Source: Candidatus Kapaibacterium sp. (GTDB lineage: Bacteria > Bacteroidota > Ignavibacteria > Kapaibacteriales > UBA2268). From it: a stretch of DNA of 64,000 bases. This document shows positions 9,707 through 16,640 of the stretch, in pieces; within the stretch, counting starts at the first letter, position 1; the number at the start of each line of letters is the position of its first letter. The stretch covers positions 62,001 to 126,000 of the forward strand of contig CALHGZ010000006.1 of assembly GCA_938031175.1 (NCBI GenBank), read 5' to 3'. The translations under genes were made by a program, and so were the position numbers. The notes under the pieces are model-generated. The model was not told the DNA's origin. It ran no database searches and saw only the letters and a list, made by a program, of their open reading frames with translations.

Positions 9707-10669
9707 ATGTATAAAAACACAATCATACTCAAAGGCCTGATTTATCAAGCCGCACTTGAATTTCTATGGAACGAAGGTTTTATTGGCATTCCTTACCAAG
9801 GAATAACGAACGCTACTGGTTCGTGCGAAGCTGTCAGCAATGTTTTTACACTCAAGGAAGATCGCTTCGAAACCCTTTCGCAAACAGTCCAATTGCATCT
9901 GGAAAGAGATATAATCTTAAATGGGCTTCCGCGTATGTTTTCGACAAACCGCTCTTACCGTCGTGATAACAAAAATTGGCAAAGCGACGGTAGGCATTTG
10001 AATGATTTCGAATTACTTGAAACTGAAGCACTCGATACTGATTTGGATTGGCTGCTAAAACATTGCAGAGATCTTTTGAATCACATATTCACAACTACAC
10101 TTAATGTATCCTCTAAGTATGGTTTGCTCACTCCTCAACAACATCACAATCTTTATATATACTATGAAAAAGGCTTCAAAGTAATCACTTATACAGAAGC
10201 AATTGAAGTATTACAAAAAGAATACAAATTGAATATCAATTGGGGTGATGATTTAAAATCAGATCACGAGCAAATGCTCGTAAATTACTATGATAGTAAT
10301 TTGATGATTACCCATTACCCCGAATTAATCAAATTTTTTAATATGAAACTAACCCGTGATTGCAATCCTGAACAACAAACCTGCGATTGTGTTGATGTCA
10401 TACTCAAATATTCAGGTGAATCTATTGGTGGTTCTGTTAGAGAATATGACTATGATATTTTGAAAAAGCGATTATATGAAGGAACAATGATTAAACAATT
10501 AAGAGAATTAAAAACTGCTCACGATGGTAAACCAGAAGAAGTTGACCAAATGTTTGAAGAATATTTAGACCTATTCAAAAATAACATAGTTGAACGCTCT
10601 GGAATGGGATTAGGATTTGGGAGAGTAACACAATTTATTCTCGGTTCAAATGAAATAATAGCGTTTTAA
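9707..10669 (+). CDS. Class II aminoacyl-tRNA-synthetase-like protein, AsnRS catalytic core without anticodon domain (possible archaeal-type asparagine synthetase)
   Basis: A 320-residue protein made almost only of a class IIb synthetase core. Motif 2 is visible as STNRSYRRDNKNWQSDGRH followed by Glu105 (Arg82, Arg85/86). The amino-acid pocket region has MITHYPELIKFFNMKL and GESIGGSVREYDYDILKKRL. Motif 3 is GMGLGFGRVTQFIL with Arg306. AsnRS and AspRS carry an N-terminal OB-fold anticodon-binding domain; here the protein starts right at the catalytic domain. This is the architecture of archaeal asparagine synthetase AS-AR, an AsnRS relative that amidates free aspartate. It does not resemble E. 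coli AsnA. A cysteine-rich insertion (CNPEQQTCDC, near residue 221) is unusual. It lies between pta and an ammonia-lyase, which makes ammonia and so could supply an amidation reaction; that is inference. Confidence 0.75.
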   Translation: MYKNTIILKGLIYQAALEFLWNEGFIGIPYQGITNATGSCEAVSNVFTLKEDRFETLSQTVQLHLERDIILNGLPRMFSTNRSYRRDNKNWQSDGRHLNDFELLETEALDTDLDWLLKHCRDLLNHIFTTTLNVSSKYGLLTPQQHHNLYIYYEKGFKVITYTEAIEVLQKEYKLNINWGDDLKSDHEQMLVNYYDSNLMITHYPELIKFFNMKLTRDCNPEQQTCDCVDVILKYSGESIGGSVREYDYDILKKRLYEGTMIKQLRELKTAHDGKPEEVDQMFEEYLDLFKNNIVERSGMGLGFGRVTQFILGSNEIIAF

Positions 10670-10679
10670 TAATATTTTT

Positions 10680-10698
10680 GGGGCTGTTAATCAGCCCC
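10680..10698 (+). terminator. GC-rich hairpin between the AsnRS-like gene and the ammonia-lyase gene
   Basis: GGGGCTG (10680-10686) pairs perfectly with CAGCCCC (10692-10698) around a TTAAT loop. The following bases are AT-rich but not a T run, so it is either a weak terminator or an mRNA-stabilising 3' end. It suggests the ammonia-lyase gene can be expressed separately from the gene before it. Confidence 0.5.
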
Positions 10699-10724
10699 TT
10701 AGATAAATTATAATGGAGTACAAA

Positions 10725-12248
10725 ATGGCTATAATTCTTAACGGTAGAGATCTTACAATAGAAAAACTTGTTCAAATCGCCCGATACAATGAAAAAGTTG
10801 AATTAGACAAAAATGCCCTCCAAAGAATTAATAAGTGCAGAGCCATGCTCGAAGAAAAAATAAAAGCAAAAGAAATAATGTATGGTGTCAATACAGGAAT
10901 CGGGGAATTTTCTGAAATTGTATTAAACGATGACAAATTAATTGAATTTCAAAAATATTTGATTTATAATCACTCTGCTGGTATTGGTGAACCAGCTCCA
11001 ATAGAATATGTAAGAGGTGCCATTGCATCTCGTATAAATGTCCATGCCCATGGGAATTCAGGTTGTCGCCCTGAAATCACTCTAACAATGGTAGAAATGT
11101 TAAATAAAGGTGTTACTCCTGTTGTTTGCCAAAAAGGTTCAGTCGGTGCTTGTGGTGATTTAGCCCCAATGTCCCAAGCAGCTTTACTTATGATTGGTGA
11201 AGGCGAAGCATATTACCAAGGTAAACGTATGTCTGGTAGAGAGGCATTCGAAAGAGCTGGAATTCCTATACCCGGACTACAAGCAAGAGATGGATTAGCT
11301 TTTATTAATGGTTCTAACTTGCTTACAGCTATGAGTGCGATTCATCTATATGATTTTAATCGATTTGTTAAACAAGCAGAAATTGCTTCTGCAATGTCAC
11401 TCGAAGCTTTACTTGCCAATTTGAAACCATATGATATTAGATTGCATAAATTGAGAGGATTTCTCGGGGCACAAAAAAGTGCAAAAAATATAATGAAATG
11501 TATCGAAGGAAGTGATTTACTAACTGGAAAAATGAAAACTCGAGTACAAGACGCATATTCGATGCGTTCTACTCCACAAGTTATAGGTGCAGCAAGAGAT
11601 GCATTAGAATTTGCTCGATTACAAGTCGAAATAGAACTTAATGGTGTTGGTGATAATCCTATTTTTATTCCTGAAGATAATCTAACTTTAACTGGCGCTA
11701 ATTTCCAAGGAACACCAGTTTCATTACCTATGGATTTAGCAGGTGCGTCGATTACGATGATTTGTGTATTATCTGAAAGGCGACTAAATAGACTACTTAA
11801 TCCTGCCTTAAATGCTGGATTACCCGCTTTCCTAACAAAAGGTGCTGGAATGTTCTCAGGATTAATGTTAAGCCAATATACAGCTGACAGCTTGATTGTT
11901 GAACAAAGAATATTATCAATTCCAGCATCAATTCAATCCATTCCAGCTGCTGCTGACCAAGAAGATTTCGTCTCTATGGGAATGAATACAGCTATAAAAA
12001 ATGCCCAAATTTTAGAAAATGCATATGGCGTTCTTGGTATTGAATTTATGGCTGCTGCTCAGGCTCTGGATTTTCGTTCATTTAAACCTGGATTGGGTGT
12101 ACAAACTGCTAAAAATGTTATTAGAAAATATGTGAATTTCCTCGATGAAGATAGACCACTTTATCCTGACCATAATAAAATGAAAGATTTAGTAAAATCT
12201 TGCGAAATACTACATGAAGTAGAAGAAAAAATCGGTTTGTTAGAATAA
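10725..12248 (+). CDS. hutH: MIO-family aromatic amino acid ammonia-lyase, probably histidine ammonia-lyase, with Cys in the MIO triad
   Basis: A 507-residue lyase of the HAL/PAL/TAL family, which removes ammonia from an aromatic amino acid. Family residues fall at the same numbers as in Pseudomonas HAL: Tyr53 (IMYGVNTGIG), His83 (YNHSAGIGEP) and Asn195 (LAFINGSN); Tyr278/Arg281 (AYSMRSTPQV) and Glu413 (DQEDFVSMG) are near the expected places. The cofactor loop reads GSVGACGDLAP, so residue 143 is Cys, not the Ser that normally cyclises to MIO. His83 and QED-VSMG favour histidine; ANFQGTPVSLPMD looks more like plant PAL, so the substrate is not certain. No hutU or hutI is nearby. The ATG at 10725 is chosen over 10713 because GGAG lies six bases upstream. 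ptb follows 13 bases later. Confidence 0.85.
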   Translation: MAIILNGRDLTIEKLVQIARYNEKVELDKNALQRINKCRAMLEEKIKAKEIMYGVNTGIGEFSEIVLNDDKLIEFQKYLIYNHSAGIGEPAPIEYVRGAIASRINVHAHGNSGCRPEITLTMVEMLNKGVTPVVCQKGSVGACGDLAPMSQAALLMIGEGEAYYQGKRMSGREAFERAGIPIPGLQARDGLAFINGSNLLTAMSAIHLYDFNRFVKQAEIASAMSLEALLANLKPYDIRLHKLRGFLGAQKSAKNIMKCIEGSDLLTGKMKTRVQDAYSMRSTPQVIGAARDALEFARLQVEIELNGVGDNPIFIPEDNLTLTGANFQGTPVSLPMDLAGASITMICVLSERRLNRLLNPALNAGLPAFLTKGAGMFSGLMLSQYTADSLIVEQRILSIPASIQSIPAAADQEDFVSMGMNTAIKNAQILENAYGVLGIEFMAAAQALDFRSFKPGLGVQTAKNVIRKYVNFLDEDRPLYPDHNKMKDLVKSCEILHEVEEKIGLLE

Positions 12249-12261
12249 AATTAATATTATT

Positions 12262-13158
12262 ATGCAACTAAAAACTCTCGAAAAATTTGTTGAAATTGCA
12301 AAAAGCAAACCCAAGAAAAAAATTGCCGTTGTCGCTGCTGAAGATGAACCTGTTCTCATGGCAATTAAAGAAGCAATGGAACAAGGTATTGCTGAACCTA
12401 TTTTAGTAGGAAATTTCAGTAAAATTAGAAATATAGCACAAAATATCAATTTCGATATAACAAATATTGAAATATTGGACGAGCCAAATCCAGTCAAATC
12501 AGCTAAAATTTCTGTTGAATTAATCAGAAATGGAAAAGCACAGATATTAATGAAAGGACTTATTAGTACCGCAGATTATCTTCGTGCAATTTTAGATAAA
12601 GAAACTGGCTTACGAAAAGGTGATCTGTTGAGCCATATTGGATTTTTTGAAACACCTAATTATCATAAATTGATTGCAATTACCGATGCTGCCCAAAATA
12701 TCGCACCCGATCTACAGGAGAAAATTTCTATATTAACAAATTCTATTGAACTTTATAATCGATTAGGTATTGCCAATCCTAAAATAGCAATCATTACAGC
12801 AGTAGAAACCGTCAATCCAAAAATGCCAGCTACAATTGATGCCGCTCTTTTGACAATGATGAATCGCCGTGGACAAATAAAAAATTGTATAATTGATGGT
12901 CCATTAGCCCTCGATAATGCTATTTCCTCCGATGCTGCTCACCACAAAGGAATTATCAGCGACGTTGCTGGTGATGCAGATCTACTTTTTATGCCTGATA
13001 TAGAAGCCGGGAACGTAGCATATAAATGTATGACATACTTTGGAAACTCAACTGTTGCTGCAATCATTTTAGGTGCTGCAGTACCTGTTGTGTTGACTTC
13101 AAGAGCTGATAATGAAAAAAGTAAACTTATGTCGATCGCTTTAGCTGCATCTTTTTAA
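12262..13158 (+). CDS. ptb: Phosphate butyryltransferase
   Basis: A 298-residue PTA_PTB-family protein that makes acyl phosphate from butyryl-CoA or branched-chain acyl-CoA. The N-terminal KIAVVAAEDEPVLMAI, the central ILMKGLISTADYLRAILDKE, the strand TAVETVNPKMPATIDA and DGPLALDNAIS are characteristic of Ptb rather than Pta. Its partner buk follows 18 bases later, which supports the assignment. It differs clearly from the pta at 8638. The substrate could be butyryl-, isobutyryl- or isovaleryl-CoA; the sequence does not decide between them. Confidence 0.92.
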   Translation: MQLKTLEKFVEIAKSKPKKKIAVVAAEDEPVLMAIKEAMEQGIAEPILVGNFSKIRNIAQNINFDITNIEILDEPNPVKSAKISVELIRNGKAQILMKGLISTADYLRAILDKETGLRKGDLLSHIGFFETPNYHKLIAITDAAQNIAPDLQEKISILTNSIELYNRLGIANPKIAIITAVETVNPKMPATIDAALLTMMNRRGQIKNCIIDGPLALDNAISSDAAHHKGIISDVAGDADLLFMPDIEAGNVAYKCMTYFGNSTVAAIILGAAVPVVLTSRADNEKSKLMSIALAASF

Positions 13159-13176
13159 CAATACACTTTTTCAAAT

Positions 13177-14250
13177 ATGAAAATACTTGCGATAAATCCA
13201 GGTTCAACATCAACAAAAATCTCCGTCTATGATGATTTGAAAGAATGTTTCACAACGATTATCCGTCATAGTGTTGATGAGTTAAGTAATTATCACAATA
13301 TAGCTGACCAATACGACTTTAGAAAAGAGATAATAATCAAAACTTTAAAAGAGAATAATATCAATATTGCCACTTTAGATGCTGTTGTTGGTAGAGGTGG
13401 CCTTATAAAACCTATACCAAGTGGAATTTATCGCGTTAATCAGGCAATGCTTGATGACTTGAGAATAGGCTATATGGGAGAACACGCTTCTAATTTGGGC
13501 GGTATCTTAGCTTGGGAATTAGCTAAGCATTCTAAAAATCCACAAAATGCATTTATTGTTGATCCTGTTGTTGTAGATGAATTAGATGAAATAGCACGGT
13601 ATTCTGGTAGACCAGAATTACCGAGAATTAGTATTTTTCATGCCCTAAACCAGAAAGCCGTCGCTAGGCGTTATGCCCGAAATAAAGGTTTAAGATATAG
13701 AGAATTAAATTTGATAATAGCCCACCTAGGAGGTGGTATTACTGTTGGGGTTCACAAAAACGGAAGAGTAATTGACGTAAATAATGGTTTGGACGGCGAA
13801 GGTCCTTTTTCTCCAGAAAGAGCAGGTACATTACCTGTTGGTGCATTGGCAAAGCTATGTTTTTCCGGCAAATATCAATTACACGAGGTTAGGAAAATGA
13901 TTACAGGCAATGGTGGATTAGTTGCTTATTTAGGAACAAACGATGCAAATGAAGTTGAAAAGCGAATTGCTAAAGGTGATGAAAAAGCTAAAATTGTATA
14001 TTCCGCTATGGCTTACCAAATTGCTAAAGAAATCGGGGCTTGTGCAACAGTTCTTAATGGAAAAGTCGATGCAATTATCCTCACTGGTGGCTTAGCTTTC
14101 TCTAATATTCTTGTTAATATGATAAAAGAACGTGTTGAATTTATTGCCAAAGTCGAAGTTTATGCAGGTGAAGATGAAATGCTTGCTCTTACTGAGAATG
14201 TTTATTTTGCATTAAAAGGCGATTTGCCAATTAAAGAATATATTCAATAG
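13177..14250 (+). CDS. buk: Butyrate kinase
   Basis: A 357-residue acetokinase-family enzyme that turns butyryl phosphate (or branched acyl phosphate) and ADP into the acid and ATP. The phosphate loop INPGSTSTKISVYDD opens the protein; AVVGRGGLIKPIPSGIYRVN, AHLGGGITVGVHKNGRVID, GPFSPERAGTLPVGALA and the C-terminal IILTGGLAFS are typical of Buk. Length is normal. It pairs with ptb just upstream. Its stop lies one base from the stop of the convergent actE gene and no hairpin separates them, so transcripts of the two operons probably overlap. Confidence 0.94.
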   Translation: MKILAINPGSTSTKISVYDDLKECFTTIIRHSVDELSNYHNIADQYDFRKEIIIKTLKENNINIATLDAVVGRGGLIKPIPSGIYRVNQAMLDDLRIGYMGEHASNLGGILAWELAKHSKNPQNAFIVDPVVVDELDEIARYSGRPELPRISIFHALNQKAVARRYARNKGLRYRELNLIIAHLGGGITVGVHKNGRVIDVNNGLDGEGPFSPERAGTLPVGALAKLCFSGKYQLHEVRKMITGNGGLVAYLGTNDANEVEKRIAKGDEKAKIVYSAMAYQIAKEIGACATVLNGKVDAIILTGGLAFSNILVNMIKERVEFIAKVEVYAGEDEMLALTENVYFALKGDLPIKEYIQ

Positions 14251-14251
14251 T

Positions 14252-14851
14252 TTATTTATTATTTTGCAAAAATCTTAGGTAATTTACCAAAACCCAACGC
14301 TCGTCATCACTTAATTTATGATTTATTGGCATCATTAAATTCTGACCAGCGCTAATAATATGAAATAACCTATTATCACTCTTTTTAATTGTCACAGAAT
14401 CAGTCAAATCAGGTGGGTTTGGAAATCCCTCTTCATCCTCTGTTAAATTGATTCTGCTTATGATAGTACCACTACCTTTTCCATCATAATTATGACAATA
14501 TGCACAGTGGACTTTAAAAAGGTGCTCTCCATATAGAAAATTATATTTTGCTCGATTATTTCTCACAATCAATCTATTTTCAGCTAAATTATATTCAACA
14601 GATTCGAATGGATAGTATTCAGCATTTATTGGAACTGATTTTTCTGGAACATCTCTAATATTGATTTTATCATCGAAAAATTCATTTAACGACTGATTTC
14701 TTGGTGATGGTAATCTATCCATATCATTAATGAGGTAAAATGGTGGTGATTTTCTCGGAATATCAATTACTCTCACCTTGGACAAATAGTAAATTTGGAT
14801 ACCCGCTATGAGTATCACGTAAAGGGAAATCATAAGCAGTTTTCTTATCAC
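14252..14851 (-). CDS. actE: Alternative complex III subunit ActE, monohaem cytochrome c
   Basis: A 199-residue protein with an N-terminal membrane anchor (LLMISLYVILIAGIQIYY) and a periplasmic cytochrome c domain. One haem site, CAYCH, lies near residue 113, with GKGSGTI after it; MMP near residue 175 offers the distal methionine. In alternative complex III (quinol oxidation in place of bc1) ActE is the monohaem subunit that hands electrons on. It is the last gene of actA-E and overlaps actD by four bases. An ActF subunit, found in well-studied complexes, does not follow here. Confidence 0.88.
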   Translation of the reverse strand: MIRKLLMISLYVILIAGIQIYYLSKVRVIDIPRKSPPFYLINDMDRLPSPRNQSLNEFFDDKINIRDVPEKSVPINAEYYPFESVEYNLAENRLIVRNNRAKYNFLYGEHLFKVHCAYCHNYDGKGSGTIISRINLTEDEEGFPNPPDLTDSVTIKKSDNRLFHIISAGQNLMMPINHKLSDDERWVLVNYLRFLQNNK

Positions 14852-15324
14852 TGTAGCTTTTCTAAATATTCAATATTATATTCTTGAATTAAATTTACTT
14901 GATTTAAATCGGAATCAGTTTCTAAAAAAAATACAAATTTACCCTTTAAATCATTATCATTAATAAATTCAGTAAATTTTCCAAAATAATGATAAACCTT
15001 CACTATATATATAATTATTAAGGAAATGCTAATAATCAATATCGTTATGATAAAAGAAAACGGAATCGCAAATATTATTTGAAATTCGCTTATGCCACTA
15101 AGATTAATTTTATAATATTCCAATACCCAATATTGAAAAATTAATGCTGATAAAAAGATTGATATTCCAATTAAAAAAAGAAAAAAATTGACTTTCCTTT
15201 TTGCTTTAAAATTCAATAATGGCAAAGGTGAATAAATCTCTGAAATAAAATCACTATAGCTGGAATTAACTAATTTTATGGCATCCCAAGGCTTTTCAAT
15301 CACTATTTTATATAAATTTTTCAT
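14848..15324 (-). CDS. actD: Alternative complex III subunit ActD, membrane protein (DUF3341)
   Basis: A 158-residue protein with an N-terminal cytoplasmic stretch containing SEIYSPLPLLNF, a degenerate form of the family's (D/E)xxSPxPxH region, and two transmembrane helices (about 46-69 and 86-110). It matches ActD in length, topology and position between actC and actE. It overlaps both neighbours by four bases, so translation is coupled. Its sequence is more divergent than its neighbours, and without the operon I would not have identified it. Confidence 0.8.
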   Translation of the reverse strand: MKNLYKIVIEKPWDAIKLVNSSYSDFISEIYSPLPLLNFKAKRKVNFFLFLIGISIFLSALIFQYWVLEYYKINLSGISEFQIIFAIPFSFIITILIISISLIIIYIVKVYHYFGKFTEFINDNDLKGKFVFFLETDSDLNQVNLIQEYNIEYLEKLQ

Positions 15325-16631
15325 TTGCTTAAGCTGAATTCTATCTCTAAATCAGAATACATCGGTAAAACTTTTATTAAAATTAGATAAACCATAAAAA
15401 ATAAACCGATACTTCCAAAAAGTAATGAGAGTTCATATACTGTTGGGAAATAGAAACCTATCATACCCACCAAATTATCATACTTTAATGAACCAACTAC
15501 AATCATATAACGCTCTAACCACATTCCAAATAAAATAATTAAAGAAATTAACAATGAAATAAGTTTACTATTCCTAAATTTAAAAAACCATAGTAATTGC
15601 GGTATTATAAAATTAGACAATACAACTAAAAAAAACAATAGTGACAGATCACCGTAAAATTTTCTATTTATTAGATTTAATTCATATTTGTTACCACTAT
15701 AAAAAGCAAAAAATATCTCAGTTATATATACATAAGCCATTAATAATGAAAATGTTAGTATAATCTTGTTCATTTTTTCTAAATTTTCGTTACTAATTCT
15801 ATACTTTTTTGCTCCAAAATATTCCTTTAATAAGGTTATAACTTGAACAAATGCACATCCTGAGAAAATAGCTCCCGCTATAAAATAAGGGGGAAATATT
15901 GTTAAATGCCAGCCTGAAACCAATGTTACAGAAAAGTCGTAAGAAACTATGCTATGGACCGCTATAACCAATGGAGTTGCTATTCCAGCCAATAACAAGT
16001 ATGTTTGGCGAAATATATTCCATTGCATACTATTACCATTCCATCCCAAGCTTAGTTTTGAATAAACGGAGGACAATTTTGAAACTGTTAATTCTTTTGA
16101 TTTACGAGCAAAATCAGGTATCATCCCTAAATACCAAAAGACAAGTGAGACTATGAAGTAAATTGGTATAGCAAAATAATCCCAAATTAGTGCTGATTTA
16201 AAATTTGGCATAAGAGCCATTTCATTAGGATAAGGGAAAAGCCAATACCAAGCAAGCCAAGGCCTACCGGTATGAATTATTGGATACGTTAATGCAATGA
16301 CGATACTGATCAATGTCATTGTTTCAGCTGGTTTATTATAAGTTGAACGCCAATTTTGACGTAGTAATAGCAAAATTGCGGAAATTAGAGTTCCCGAATG
16401 TGCTAATCCTATCCAAAAAACAAAATTAGTAATATCGAATGCCCAGCATACCAAATCATTTATTCCCCAAATACCCAACCCTATTGAAAACGTCAGCCAG
16501 GTCGATATAGCTCCTTGTAAAAATAAAATTATTGATATTGATAAAAATATTATATAATTCAACCTATGGTTCTTAGTAAATTCATTTTTTCCTGTAAATT
16601 TAAATATGATATTTGTATTCGACTTATTCAT
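15321..16631 (-). CDS. actC: Alternative complex III subunit ActC, NrfD-like quinol-oxidising membrane protein
   Basis: A 436-residue, roughly ten-helix membrane protein of the NrfD/PsrC family. Helix-bounding motifs such as FWIGLAHSGTLISAIL, TGRPWLAWYWLFPYPN and HSIVSYDFSVTLVSGWH are typical of ActC. In alternative complex III this subunit binds the quinol that is oxidised. It lies nine bases after actB and overlaps actD by four. The length is slightly below that of described ActC proteins, and no second NrfD-type gene (actF) occurs in the operon. Confidence 0.9.
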   Translation of the reverse strand: MNKSNTNIIFKFTGKNEFTKNHRLNYIIFLSISIILFLQGAISTWLTFSIGLGIWGINDLVCWAFDITNFVFWIGLAHSGTLISAILLLLRQNWRSTYNKPAETMTLISIVIALTYPIIHTGRPWLAWYWLFPYPNEMALMPNFKSALIWDYFAIPIYFIVSLVFWYLGMIPDFARKSKELTVSKLSSVYSKLSLGWNGNSMQWNIFRQTYLLLAGIATPLVIAVHSIVSYDFSVTLVSGWHLTIFPPYFIAGAIFSGCAFVQVITLLKEYFGAKKYRISNENLEKMNKIILTFSLLMAYVYITEIFFAFYSGNKYELNLINRKFYGDLSLLFFLVVLSNFIIPQLLWFFKFRNSKLISLLISLIILFGMWLERYMIVVGSLKYDNLVGMIGFYFPTVYELSLLFGSIGLFFMVYLILIKVLPMYSDLEIEFSLSK

Positions 16632-16640
16632 CTTTTCCCA

